The notes below the pieces were generated by a model. It did no database searches, was not told the origin of the DNA, and saw only the letters and a program-made list of their open reading frames with translations. The position numbers and the translations under genes are program-made. A DNA stretch of 64,000 nt from Nitrospira sp. (GTDB lineage Bacteria > Nitrospirota > Nitrospiria > Nitrospirales > Nitrospiraceae): contig VGXC01000010.1 of the NCBI GenBank assembly GCA_016873495.1, positions 1-64,000 on the forward strand, given 5' to 3'. Shown piece after piece: positions 18,178-27,535 of this stretch. Numbering within the stretch: position 1 is the stretch's first letter; each line of letters starts with the position of its first letter.

Positions 18178-20160
18178 ATGTGCGGGATTGCGGGCCTCTA
18201 CAGTCTGGCCGATCGGGCGATTGAGCCGTTTGAGATCACGCGCATGTGCGAAGCGCAGGTGCATCGGGGGCCTGACGACGCGGGCTGCGTGTTGCTGGCT
18301 CCGCTCGGCCGGTCGAAGGAACATCGCTGGCAGGAGGTGACGGCGCGGGATCGCTCGCGCGCGATACCTGACCTGCAGGATCCGCATGAACTCGTCCAGA
18401 CGGCCGGTTCCTTGGCGCAGGGATCCTACCGCCTGGCGCTCGGTCATCGCCGGCTGTCCATCCTCGACCTGTCCATGGCTGGCCACCAACCGATGGCGAA
18501 TCGGGCCAAGACGGTGTGGCTAACTTACAACGGCGAGATTTACAACTATCTTGACCTCAAAAAGGAACTGGCGGGTAAGGGGCACCGGTTCGTCTCCGGC
18601 TCCGATACGGAAGTGCTCTTGCATCTGTATGAAGAATATGGACCGGCCTGTGTCGAACAATTAAACGGCATGTTTGCGTTCGCGCTCTGGGATGATCGGA
18701 GCGAAACGTTGCTGCTGGCCAGGGACCGTTATGGTATCAAGCCGCTGTATTACGCCGAGATCGGCCACAAGCTGGTGTTTGCCTCAGAAGTGAAGGCCCT
18801 TCTGACCGTGCAGGACTTTCGGCGGGAAGTCAATTTGCCGGCGCTGGCAGACTATTTCACCTTCCAGAACACCTTCGGCGACGCTACGTTATTCAAGGGC
18901 GTTCGGATGCTTGAACCCGGCCATCTGATGACGGTCAAGGCCGGTCACGTCGAGTGCCGGCGCTATTGGGATTTCAATTTTGAGCCGACGGAGGAAGCAA
19001 GCGAGGAGCGCTGCCGGGAGCGCCTCCGGTGCGTGCTCGAGGACACGATCAAGCGACAGTTGATCAGTGATGTTCCTGTCGGAGCCTACTTGAGCGGCGG
19101 CATGGATTCCGGGTCCATCACGGCGATGGCCGCAGCCAGTACCCCGCGGCTCATGACGTTCACGGGGGGATTCGATCTCACGAACGTTTCCGGGTTCGAG
19201 GCCGGGTTCGATGAGCGCCAGGACGCTGAGGTCCTCTCGGCGCTGTTCGGGAGCGAGCATTACCAGATGGTCTTTCATGCCGGCGACCTCGAGTGGGCCC
19301 TGCCGCGGGTCATCTGGGCGATCGAAGATCTTCGGGTGGGGATGTGCTACCCCTACTACTACACCGCGCGGCTGGCCAGCCGCTTCGTCAAGGTGGTGCT
19401 GGGAGGAACCGGCGGAGATGAAATCTTCGCCGGCTATCCTTGGCGGTACCGCATGGCGGAAGGCGCCCGATCGGAACAAGATTTTATGGCTTGCTACTAC
19501 CGGTACTGGAACCGGCTCGTCCCGGCGGACCAGCGGGCGAAATTTTTCTCCCCCCAAGTGTTACGCGAATCCGACGGGCACGATCCGTACGATTCCTTCC
19601 GCCGCCTGGCCGAGCCCGCGCGCTCCATCCGGGATCCGATCCGGCGCGCGCTCTACTTCGAGGCGAAGACGTTTCTGCATGGATTGCTGGTCATCGAGGA
19701 CAAGCTCAGTATGGCCCATTCTCTGGAGTCCCGCGTTCCACTGCTTGACCACGCGCTGGTGGATTTCGTGACGACACTTCCGACGCGGTACCTGATCAAC
19801 CATCAGTGGGATAAAAATCCATCCGGCGACGAGAATCTTGCCGGGAAATATCTGTTCCGGCGCGCCATGGAAGGCATCCTGCCGGACCGGATTCTCCTCA
19901 AGCGCAAACAGGGGTTCAGCGCGCCAGAACAATCGTGGTACCAGGGCCCGCTGATGAACTATGTCAAAACGATTTTGCTCGACCGCAAAACCCTGTCGCG
20001 TGGATTTTTTCAGGAGGCATTTGTGCGGCGGGTGCTGGAGGAACATCTGGGCGGCGCGGTCAATCACCGGCTGCTGATCTGGAGCCTCCTCAGCTTCGAG
20101 TTCTGGAATCGTCTCTTCATGGACGGAGACCCGATTGGAGCGGACGCGCGGGTTTTCTAG
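18178..20160 (+). CDS. Asparagine-synthase-like glutamine amidotransferase, copy 1
   Basis: A 660-residue class II amidotransferase. The N-terminal nucleophile is C2 (MCGIAGLYSL), followed by the glutaminase motifs HRGPDD (30-35) and GHRRLSILDLSMAGHQPM (from 89). The synthetase half has the ATP pyrophosphatase loop LSGGMDSGS near residue 305 and the ESRVPLLDHALVDF block. A segment of roughly 35 residues between HRGPDD and GHRRL is longer than in typical AsnB. Its place inside a polysaccharide island, and a second such gene at 31982, argue for amidation of a sugar uronic acid (as proposed for WbpS of Pseudomonas aeruginosa) rather than plain asparagine synthesis. That is inference. Confidence 0.87.
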   Translation: MCGIAGLYSLADRAIEPFEITRMCEAQVHRGPDDAGCVLLAPLGRSKEHRWQEVTARDRSRAIPDLQDPHELVQTAGSLAQGSYRLALGHRRLSILDLSMAGHQPMANRAKTVWLTYNGEIYNYLDLKKELAGKGHRFVSGSDTEVLLHLYEEYGPACVEQLNGMFAFALWDDRSETLLLARDRYGIKPLYYAEIGHKLVFASEVKALLTVQDFRREVNLPALADYFTFQNTFGDATLFKGVRMLEPGHLMTVKAGHVECRRYWDFNFEPTEEASEERCRERLRCVLEDTIKRQLISDVPVGAYLSGGMDSGSITAMAAASTPRLMTFTGGFDLTNVSGFEAGFDERQDAEVLSALFGSEHYQMVFHAGDLEWALPRVIWAIEDLRVGMCYPYYYTARLASRFVKVVLGGTGGDEIFAGYPWRYRMAEGARSEQDFMACYYRYWNRLVPADQRAKFFSPQVLRESDGHDPYDSFRRLAEPARSIRDPIRRALYFEAKTFLHGLLVIEDKLSMAHSLESRVPLLDHALVDFVTTLPTRYLINHQWDKNPSGDENLAGKYLFRRAMEGILPDRILLKRKQGFSAPEQSWYQGPLMNYVKTILLDRKTLSRGFFQEAFVRRVLEEHLGGAVNHRLLIWSLLSFEFWNRLFMDGDPIGADARVF

Positions 20161-20162
20161 CC

Positions 20163-21071
20163 ATGAGGAAGACGGTGTGCGTGGCATCAATGGCGTCTCT
20201 TCACAATACGAGCGATGCGGAGAACAAGACCGGCGTGACGGAGCTTCGAACCGCAATGGAAGTCAGGCCGAAGCGTTCGTTCTGGAATGTCCTGATCGGG
20301 ATCCCGCCGCACGCGCAGTTGATCAGGCTGCTGGCCGCCGACGAACTCCGGCGCCATTACGTCGGGTCTATGCTGGGAGCCCTCTGGCTCGTGGTGAAAC
20401 CATTGCTGGTGGTCAGCGTCTACATCGTGCTCTTCGGGGTGGTGTTTCGTGCGCGGGTCGGCCCGGCACACGCTCCCATGGAGTATGCGCTGGTGCTGCT
20501 TGCGGGACTGCTTCCGTGGCTGATTTTCGCGGAGTCTCTGACGGCCGCGACGGGTTCTGTAGCGTCTAAGGGCGGTCTGGCGACCAAGGTGCGGTTCCCC
20601 ATTGAAATCCTTCCGATCGCGACCGTGTTGGCGTCCACGCTGTCAGGACTGGTGGGACTGTGTCTGTTCCTGCTGGCCCTGGCTGTCCTGAAACCGTTCG
20701 GGGGGGCTCTGCTGCTGCTGCCGCTGCTGCTCGCGGCGCAACTGCTGTTCACGCTCGGCTTGGCCTGGACGCTCTCGGCGTTCAACGTGGTCGTGCGGGA
20801 TGTCAGCCAGATTCTGCCACTGGCGATGACCGGGTGGCTGTTTTTAAGTCCCGTGGTCTACACGGCGGAAATGGTGCCGGAACCCCTCGCGCGCGCGTTT
20901 GCGTTGAATCCGATGGCGTACTTCCTCGACAGCTATCGGGCGATACTCCTGGCCAATCAACCGCCAACGATCCACCAGTGTGGCGTGATCGGTCTCGTAG
21001 CGGTGGGGACGTTTCTGGCCGGGTGTTGGATCTTTGACCGGCTGCGGGGAACAATCGCGGAGTGTCTCTGA
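20163..21071 (+). CDS. Polysaccharide ABC transporter permease (Wzm-like)
   Basis: A 302-residue ABC-2 type membrane subunit for O-polysaccharide or teichoic-acid-like export. It begins with an amphipathic region ending PHAQLIRLLAADELRRHYVGSMLGALW, the family's conserved cytoplasmic entry segment, followed by six hydrophobic helices and the C-terminal motif LNPMAYFLDSYRAIL. The reading frame is open from 19935 inside the preceding gene, but ATG 20163, three bases after that stop, is the sensible start; internal ATGs at 20190 and 20256 are alternatives. The ATP-binding partner follows at 21114. Confidence 0.87.
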   Translation: MRKTVCVASMASLHNTSDAENKTGVTELRTAMEVRPKRSFWNVLIGIPPHAQLIRLLAADELRRHYVGSMLGALWLVVKPLLVVSVYIVLFGVVFRARVGPAHAPMEYALVLLAGLLPWLIFAESLTAATGSVASKGGLATKVRFPIEILPIATVLASTLSGLVGLCLFLLALAVLKPFGGALLLLPLLLAAQLLFTLGLAWTLSAFNVVVRDVSQILPLAMTGWLFLSPVVYTAEMVPEPLARAFALNPMAYFLDSYRAILLANQPPTIHQCGVIGLVAVGTFLAGCWIFDRLRGTIAECL

Positions 21072-21113
21072 GGATTCTTTGGACGACATGTCATCAAACA
21101 GTGAGGCGCACGG

Positions 21114-22358
21114 ATGAGCGTGACAACGGATCACGGAGTGGCGCTCCGTGTCTTGCATGTGTCGAAAACGTTCAGCGTGTACCCGAGGCCGTCGGACCGG
21201 ATCGTCGAGCTGATAACCCGGCGCGTCCGTCATCGTACGATCCAGGCGCTGTGCGACGTGTCGTTCACGATCAAGCGTGGCGAGGTGATCGGAGTCATCG
21301 GGCGCAACGGCGCCGGGAAAAGCACGCTGTTGAAGATTATCGCCGGTATTATGGACTGCGATCACGGGACCGTCGAAGCGTACGGGAGCTTGGCGTCGAT
21401 CCTGGAGTTAGGCACAGGCTTTTATCCTGATTACAGCGGCCGAGAAAATATCTACATCGGTGGCGCATGCCTGGGCATGACCCTGGACGAGATCGAGCGC
21501 AAGATCGAGTCCATCATTGAGTTCAGCGAGTTGCATGACTTCATTGACCTGCCGATTAAGACCTATTCCAGCGGAATGCAAGCCCGGCTGACGTTCTCCA
21601 CCGCCATCAGCGTTGACCCGGAGATCATGGTGGTGGATGAAGCGCTGGCCACCGGCGATCTCGCCTTTGTGGAGAAATGTATCCGACGGATCGAACGGAT
21701 CATCCAGTCCGGGCGCACCGTGCTGCTGGTCAGCCACAATATGAATTTGATCACACGATTGACTAAACGGGCGATCTGGCTTGATCAGGGCAAGCTCCTG
21801 GCCGACGATGCGTCGGAAACCGTAGCCAAACAGTACGAACTCAGCATGTATCGTCAGGCGAACGACGAGCGGGCCTTCAGCGACGAAGCTCGCCTGGGGG
21901 ATCAGAAGATACGCATTCTGAACGTCAGGATCGAAGGTCAACAGGTGCAGGATCAGGTGTTTCTCCATGGAACCGATTTGATCGTGCACATTGAAATCGA
22001 GGCGTCCATCGAAAGCGAAACGGCCTGTTTCTACCTCGCGGTTCACCGGGCCGACGGCCTCTGTGCCTGGACCGCCACCAATTATCAACACCTGGACGAG
22101 CGGTATCAGCCGATCTCGACGCCGTTCCATATCAAGCCGGGACGGAGCTGCATCAGTTTGCGGATCGCGCAGTGCCCGCTGAATGCAGGCAGCTACGGTC
22201 TTGATGTCGGCATTGAGCCCGTTTCGAACATCGCCACGGTGGGCGACTACCATGATTATTTCCCCAGGTGCCGGAAGTTTTCGATCGTCCGACAGGACAG
22301 CCTCGTCTTGAACAAGATGTGCGATTCACCTTCAACTTGGTCCCTCCGGAGCCGGTAG
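21114..22358 (+). CDS. Polysaccharide ABC transporter ATP-binding protein with cargo domain (Wzt-like)
   Basis: A 414-residue Wzt-type protein. The ATPase half has Walker A GRNGAGKST near residue 63, signature KTYSSGMQARLTFSTA and Walker B IMVVDEALATGD. Residues about 255-395 form a beta-rich domain (VEGQQVQDQVFLHGTDLIVHIEIEA type strands) matching the Wzt C-terminal domain that in E. coli O8/O9a binds the modified non-reducing end of the glycan. That domain implies chain capping before export. The neighbouring methyltransferase genes at 23516, 25593 and 26540 could supply the cap. The next gene begins at the base after the stop. Confidence 0.9.
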   Translation: MSVTTDHGVALRVLHVSKTFSVYPRPSDRIVELITRRVRHRTIQALCDVSFTIKRGEVIGVIGRNGAGKSTLLKIIAGIMDCDHGTVEAYGSLASILELGTGFYPDYSGRENIYIGGACLGMTLDEIERKIESIIEFSELHDFIDLPIKTYSSGMQARLTFSTAISVDPEIMVVDEALATGDLAFVEKCIRRIERIIQSGRTVLLVSHNMNLITRLTKRAIWLDQGKLLADDASETVAKQYELSMYRQANDERAFSDEARLGDQKIRILNVRIEGQQVQDQVFLHGTDLIVHIEIEASIESETACFYLAVHRADGLCAWTATNYQHLDERYQPISTPFHIKPGRSCISLRIAQCPLNAGSYGLDVGIEPVSNIATVGDYHDYFPRCRKFSIVRQDSLVLNKMCDSPSTWSLRSR

Positions 22359-23522
22359 ATGCTGACGACGCAGACGGCACACGCTTCGACCCGCGTTCGA
22401 CTGAGGGATTATCCGTATCCCTATCGGTCGGCGATCGCCATCTCCAACGATTGTGAATTTACGTCATGGGAAACCCAGCTGAGCCTGTATCGCTCTCTGA
22501 GCGGAAAAAACGGGCTGGGACTGGAGATCTCCAATAGTCTCTTCTTTTTCGTGACGAATTCGCTGTGCCACTCCACGTTCAGCTATTTCCAGGGCACCTC
22601 CGATGTTCCGACGGCGTATGCGCCGGTGCTCAGGGAAATGATCCGCGCGGGCTACATCGACACCGTGCATGCCTACGGAGATTTTGATGACGGGACATTT
22701 CAACGGCGCTACGCGGAGCGCATCGCCGACGAGTGCCAGCGGATGGGGCTGGCCCTGGTTGCCTGGTCCAATCATGGATCGGACCGGAACTTTCAGAATC
22801 TGGGCCATCGCCGCTTGACTCAGTACCAGCAAGGAGACAACCCCGATCACCCTTGTTATCACCTGGATCTTTTGAAAGGCATGGGGGTTTGCTACCACTG
22901 GGTGGATGACGGGTACACTCCGAAGCCCGGCGACGAGACGCCGATTCTGTACCACGAGGAGGCGCGGGATGGGAGGGGCTTGATTCTGTTCAGGCGCTAT
23001 CGAGGCCTCGTGGGGCAGTCAGCCCCCACCGCCAGCCGGCTGCCTGAGCAGGTGCTCTTGAGCGACATTGATTCCATCGTGGCAAATGGACGGGCATGCA
23101 TCGTCTATCAGCATTTCGGATGTTGGCAGAAAACTTCGGAGGGAATGTTTGAAGCCAATCAGCCGCCATATTTCTCGCCGGAGGGGATGCGGGTTCTCGA
23201 GCGCCTGGCGGAGATTTCTCGGGAAGGAAAATGTTTGGTCGCCACCGTCGGACGGCTGCTGCGTTATCTGGAGGCCAGAGATGCCGTTGCGTTCACGGTT
23301 TCGAACAACGAGATCATGGTGTCGTCAGCAAGCGTTGGAATCGGCCCGCAGGACCTGGCGGGTGTGACCTTTTACGCGCCTGATCCGGAGCGGATGCGGC
23401 TCACGTGGCGTGCCAAAGACGGGGCCACGCATGCGCTTCCGTCCAGAGTGTTCAGGGAATCGGAGACGGGGCAGCCCTGCATCGGCGTTCCCTGGAAGAA
23501 ACTTGAGGCCTTCCAATGGTAG
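22359..23522 (+). CDS. Polysaccharide-deacetylase-like protein, unassigned
   Basis: A 387-residue protein that I recognise only weakly. It begins its core with AIAISNDCEFTSWE, has HAYGDFDDGTF near residue 107, WSNHGSDRN near 146 and YQHFGCW near 250, and ends the barrel with CLVATVGRLLRYLEARD. Acidic and histidine blocks at these positions resemble the NodB/polysaccharide deacetylase fold, in which Asp and His residues bind a metal. It lacks a signal peptide, so it would act in the cytoplasm. A small beta-rich tail follows (about 310-387). The ATG directly follows the wzt-like stop, and the last seven bases overlap the next gene. Confidence 0.6.
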   Translation: MLTTQTAHASTRVRLRDYPYPYRSAIAISNDCEFTSWETQLSLYRSLSGKNGLGLEISNSLFFFVTNSLCHSTFSYFQGTSDVPTAYAPVLREMIRAGYIDTVHAYGDFDDGTFQRRYAERIADECQRMGLALVAWSNHGSDRNFQNLGHRRLTQYQQGDNPDHPCYHLDLLKGMGVCYHWVDDGYTPKPGDETPILYHEEARDGRGLILFRRYRGLVGQSAPTASRLPEQVLLSDIDSIVANGRACIVYQHFGCWQKTSEGMFEANQPPYFSPEGMRVLERLAEISREGKCLVATVGRLLRYLEARDAVAFTVSNNEIMVSSASVGIGPQDLAGVTFYAPDPERMRLTWRAKDGATHALPSRVFRESETGQPCIGVPWKKLEAFQW

Positions 23523-25501
23523 AGGTTGAACCCCAGGTTGATCTGACGCTGGTGCTGGATATGGCGAAGGAGCATCACGATGAGGGGTACGCCCGGTTCA
23601 TCTGCAAGTTTCCATTTTCGTACTATGTCGAACGGGTGAAGCGTATCGGGTTTGTCGGCAGGCAGTGCGTCATCGATGTGGGATGCGGATTTGGCCAGTG
23701 GACCACGGCGCTGGCCTTGCTGAACCACAAAGTTGTGGCGCTCGAGCAGAACCTGGCCCGTCTCTCGATCGCGCGTGAGTTGGCCAGGCGATCCGGAATT
23801 ACCAATGTGGAGTTTGTGCTTGGGGACGCGCTTTCCGTTCTGGATCGCGAGGACGAAACCTTTGATGCATTGTTTTGCTACGGCGTCTTCATGTTTTTGG
23901 ACCGGCGAAGGGCCGTGGCGGAGTTTGCCAGGATTCTCAAACCGGACGGCGAAATCTACATCTGCACCAACGCGTTCGGCTGGTGGTTGCAACTGTGGCT
24001 GAAGCACTGGTTTAGCGACCGGCAGGTCCGGCAGGCGGCCTATCGTGCAATGACCGGTGGCAACAAAGGCGGTCTCCCGAACTATACGAACAGGGGTGGT
24101 GTCGCTGACGTCTTGCCCCCGGAGGAGTGGGACGTGCTTCAGGTCGGGTACGAGGGGACGCTGTCTCGATTTTCCAACGGCGCCAATCCCGAGCCCGCCT
24201 ACCGAGGGACATTCCTTGGGTTGGATTCGGTGATCGAATTTCTTGCAAGAAAGAAGGCGGCGAATGCGGTGAATTCCGCCCATCATGCGATGCAGAACGA
24301 GCGGTGCCGTGACGAAGCCGCGGCGCTGATCCATCGCCTCGTGGAACGTACACTCGCCAGAAATACCTATGAGTACATCACTCCTCTCCCTGAACTACCC
24401 CAGCCACGGCCGGCCGACGATCTTGTGAATAACTGCTTCCGGCCCCTAGTCCATGAGGCCTTGGCTTTGTCGAGATCTCTGCGCAGGGTCGAGCAACTGC
24501 AACTGGTCTTTCAAAAGATTACGGAGGGCTGCCGGTCTCAGATCGAGCAGATTCGAGCGTGCGTGACGTTCGCCCAAATGCACTTTTTCCATCATTTTGC
24601 CGGCCAACCGATGCAAGCCGAGAACATCCCCGTCCTCGATCCGCTCGCCGCGCTGATTCTGCGGTCCGGCCGATGCGGCAATGTGGCTCGCTTCCTCGTG
24701 GACCTCTTTGAATGCAACGGGTTTCCAGCACGTCTCTTGACGGGCGGCTGCCATACCTCAGCCGAAGTGCTGTGGCAGGCACGCTGGATCCTCGCGGATG
24801 CAAGCCTGTTTCCTCCCGGAGTCTCTCCGGTGGACGATTCCGGCAATCCCGTGGGGATTGAACAGGCGGCGCGGTCTCCCGAGTTGCTGGATCGCTGCCA
24901 GTCCTACATCAACTATCACCACGAGTACGTCGAAGCTTTCCTGAAGGCCTATCCCGAAACCACCTCGGCCCTCGATCGCTATCTTCGAGCGCCGCTGCTT
25001 CCTTCTGCCGCGTTCTTTGGAGCGGAGTATTTTCCTGGAAGGCCCCCCGGCCATATTCAGCGGCTCAGGAAGCAGGGTTCTCCTACGGAATGGAATGCAG
25101 ACGAGAATTTCGGATGGTTCCTCGGCTATCAATGCGACACAATGGAAGGGCCGGCTTCCCTTTCTCGGCAACGGCCTGGGCAAGTCACGAGGTTGGACGC
25201 CAGGCAAGGCGATTTCTGCTGGGAGCGTCCCTATTGTCCGGACAAGGAGATGCGCCTCTTGTACCGCGTGATCATCAATGAACGGTCGCGCGGCTGGAGT
25301 TACAGACAGATTCCAGTGGGCTGCATGTTTGCCGTTTCAGGGACGACCATGATCATCGAAGACACCAGCGTTCCTCAAGAGACACTCCTGAACCTGGGCC
25401 GGTATCTCACGATCGTAACCCAAGTAAGAGAATGGAACGACGAGCAAATCTTTTATCTGCCTTCGAGGGAGTTTGACTTGCGCGACAGGACAAGTTGGTG
25501 A
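23516..25501 (+). CDS. SAM methyltransferase fused to a transglutaminase-like domain
   Basis: A 661-residue two-domain protein. Residues about 30-180 are a class I methyltransferase: motif I is VIDVGCGFGQWTTALAL near 52, followed by VEFVLGDAL and ALFCYGVFMFLDRR. After a linker with helical content (about 280-360), residues about 365-480 show a transglutaminase/papain-like triad: C387 in GRCGNVARFLVDLF, H413 in GCHTSAEVLW and D428 in WILADASLF, with matching secondary-structure pattern. There is no signal peptide. The start ATG overlaps the previous gene by seven bases. Known transglutaminase-like folds include peptidases and amide-forming enzymes, so it may make or break an amide on the glycan or its carrier. 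Confidence 0.75.
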   Translation: MVEVEPQVDLTLVLDMAKEHHDEGYARFICKFPFSYYVERVKRIGFVGRQCVIDVGCGFGQWTTALALLNHKVVALEQNLARLSIARELARRSGITNVEFVLGDALSVLDREDETFDALFCYGVFMFLDRRRAVAEFARILKPDGEIYICTNAFGWWLQLWLKHWFSDRQVRQAAYRAMTGGNKGGLPNYTNRGGVADVLPPEEWDVLQVGYEGTLSRFSNGANPEPAYRGTFLGLDSVIEFLARKKAANAVNSAHHAMQNERCRDEAAALIHRLVERTLARNTYEYITPLPELPQPRPADDLVNNCFRPLVHEALALSRSLRRVEQLQLVFQKITEGCRSQIEQIRACVTFAQMHFFHHFAGQPMQAENIPVLDPLAALILRSGRCGNVARFLVDLFECNGFPARLLTGGCHTSAEVLWQARWILADASLFPPGVSPVDDSGNPVGIEQAARSPELLDRCQSYINYHHEYVEAFLKAYPETTSALDRYLRAPLLPSAAFFGAEYFPGRPPGHIQRLRKQGSPTEWNADENFGWFLGYQCDTMEGPASLSRQRPGQVTRLDARQGDFCWERPYCPDKEMRLLYRVIINERSRGWSYRQIPVGCMFAVSGTTMIIEDTSVPQETLLNLGRYLTIVTQVREWNDEQIFYLPSREFDLRDRTSW

Positions 25502-25592
25502 CGGAGACGGCCGCCGGCGTTCAGGGATGGGGATCGTGAAGGCATCCAGTTAGGACCGGCCGGTGTATGAGTGAACAAGCGGAAGACTGACC

Positions 25593-26534
25593 ATGGAATC
25601 GTGGAAGCAGGCGGAAATGGCCTTCGAAAACACGATGGCTGGAAGCTATGACTTCCATTATTACAGCTCGCCCATCTCCCGGGCGCATCTGCGCGAGTTT
25701 TTCATCCTCGTCCAACGGTACGTTGTCCCAGACCAATTCGTGCTGGACATCGGCGGCGGCACCGGCGCTGTCTCGGAGCAGTTGTTAAAGCGGGGACACC
25801 GCCGCATCGTTGCCGTGGATCTATCGCTGGCCATGCTGCGGGAGGCGAAAAAAAAGATGCCCCAGCTGGCCACGATTGTCTGTGACGGAGAGCATCTCCC
25901 GTTCAAAGGCGAGGCGTTCCGGACCATCGTCTGCTCGTCGGTTCTCCATCACCTGCCGTTTCCCGACCGCATGCTCGGCGAGATCAAGCGGGCGCTGGCT
26001 CCCTACGGCGTCGTGGTCGCGCAGGAGCCCAGCCGGGACCATTATTTCAGCACGCCACGATCCGCCCAGGCGAGCGGAATCAGCATGGCCTTGATGCACT
26101 ACCTCTATCGCATCGAGCGCTATGTGCCGGTGAGCGAGCCGTCGATTCATGAATACCATCGGGCCTTTACGAGGCAGGAATTGGTCAAGCTATTCTCGGA
26201 CCAGTTCTTTATTCTCGATTTCTGGTCTCGGTTTGCGTTTTCCTGTCTCTTTTCAAAGCTACGCAGTCCTCGCATGGCCCGTTTGGTCCTGGCCATGGAC
26301 CGGTGCCTGCATCACAATGAGGGTTCGGTCTTTCACATCGTCTGCAGCAAGACAGAAGTGGGGCACCGCAACCTGTTGAAAAACTATTTTCAATATCTCG
26401 ACACCTTGCGAGCCGATCCGGACCAACGACTGTCATGGCTGTTTCTCGCGGGCCTCCTGCCCCTCATTGTGGCGGGCAGGATCTACGAACTGTACGAACG
26501 GGTCCGGTCCAAATCAGGGAAGTCTGTCTTTTAG
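25593..26534 (+). CDS. SAM-dependent methyltransferase with C-terminal hydrophobic anchor
   Basis: A 313-residue protein with a class I methyltransferase domain at about residues 40-150: motif I VLDIGGGTGAVSEQLLKRG near 50, motif II-like IVAVDLSLAMLREAKKKMP, and CSSVLHHLPFPDRMLGEIKRAL. The C-terminal 70 residues end with DQRLSWLFLAGLLPLIVAGRIYELYERV, a likely membrane-associating helix followed by basic residues. The substrate is not visible from sequence. It is the second of three methyltransferase genes after wzt, and a further zinc-ribbon methyltransferase starts five bases after its stop. Confidence 0.82.
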   Translation: MESWKQAEMAFENTMAGSYDFHYYSSPISRAHLREFFILVQRYVVPDQFVLDIGGGTGAVSEQLLKRGHRRIVAVDLSLAMLREAKKKMPQLATIVCDGEHLPFKGEAFRTIVCSSVLHHLPFPDRMLGEIKRALAPYGVVVAQEPSRDHYFSTPRSAQASGISMALMHYLYRIERYVPVSEPSIHEYHRAFTRQELVKLFSDQFFILDFWSRFAFSCLFSKLRSPRMARLVLAMDRCLHHNEGSVFHIVCSKTEVGHRNLLKNYFQYLDTLRADPDQRLSWLFLAGLLPLIVAGRIYELYERVRSKSGKSVF

Positions 26535-26539
26535 CAAAT

Positions 26540-27535
26540 ATGAATCCCCACAGGATAAAAAAACGAGCCATTCTCGCCGGTCTTCTTATCTGTCCACTCT
26601 GCCAGGGGAAGATGCAAGAAAGAGAGGAGTTGTATGAGTGCCTGAGTTGCAACAAGTCATACCCCGTTCAAGGCGGTATTCCCCGGTTCCTGCCCGATTT
26701 ATCGGGCGGGGAGCGGCAGGTCAAAAGCAGCTTCGACCTGGAACACTCGCGCTACCTGGATTCGCACTATTTGCATTTCACGCCCAAGCTGGTCCAGCAG
26801 TGGCTCGAGGAAATCCAGCTGCCGGCGGATTGGTTCAAAGGGAAGCTGGTGCTGGATGCCGGGTGTGGGTCAGGCCGGTGGACCCACGCCATGGCCCAAT
26901 TGGGCGCTACGGTGGTGGCCATCGATCTGACGGATGCCGGCGTCGAGATCACGCATCGTGCGACGGCGCAACTCGAGAATGTGGCGGTCCTGCAAGCCAG
27001 CGTCTTTCATCTTCCGTTCCGTCCCGAGAGTTTCGATCTGGTCGTCAGCTGGGGGGTGCTGCACCATACACCGGACACGAAAGCCGCTTTTGACCGGATT
27101 GCTCCTCTCGTTAAGAGAGGCGGCACTCTCTACGTGATGGTCTATGAGAAGCATAACCCCTGGAAGTTTATGTGGACCGACCTGATTCGGCGCCTCCTGC
27201 GGCTGTTTCCCGAGGAGCAACGGTACCATCTCTGTAAATGGTTCATCATTAAACCGCCGAGACTCCATGCCTTTTTGGCAAATCGGATCATTTGTGCGGG
27301 GTATCCGGTCTCCGCCGATCCTCTTGAACTCTCGACCATTCAGTTGGGGCTCTATGATGCGTATGCGCCCACCTTCAACCATTTGCATACGCGGCAGGAG
27401 GTGTTGACCTGGTTTGAGGAACACAAATTCACTCAAATGATGTTAACCAACCCCGTCCGCTTCACGGAGAAGGAAGACGTGCTTCGTAACGGTGAGTGCG
27501 GCGGCTCCGTCAATATCAGAGGAGTGCGGACGTGA
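26540..27535 (+). CDS. Zinc-ribbon-containing SAM methyltransferase
   Basis: A 331-residue protein. The N-terminus has a Trm112-like zinc ribbon (LLICPLCQGKM ... YECLSCNKSYPVQGGIPRFLP, four cysteines in two CxxC pairs). A class I methyltransferase domain follows with motif I LVLDAGCGSGRWTHAMAQLG and ATVVAIDLTDAGVEI, then VVSWGVLHHTPDT. Such ribbon-MT fusions are common in glycan-modification clusters. The frame is open from 26435, but ATG 26540 gives the normal N-terminus and lies five bases after the previous stop. The stop overlaps the GTG start of the next glycosyltransferase (GTGA at 27532-27535). Confidence 0.86.
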   Translation: MNPHRIKKRAILAGLLICPLCQGKMQEREELYECLSCNKSYPVQGGIPRFLPDLSGGERQVKSSFDLEHSRYLDSHYLHFTPKLVQQWLEEIQLPADWFKGKLVLDAGCGSGRWTHAMAQLGATVVAIDLTDAGVEITHRATAQLENVAVLQASVFHLPFRPESFDLVVSWGVLHHTPDTKAAFDRIAPLVKRGGTLYVMVYEKHNPWKFMWTDLIRRLLRLFPEEQRYHLCKWFIIKPPRLHAFLANRIICAGYPVSADPLELSTIQLGLYDAYAPTFNHLHTRQEVLTWFEEHKFTQMMLTNPVRFTEKEDVLRNGECGGSVNIRGVRT

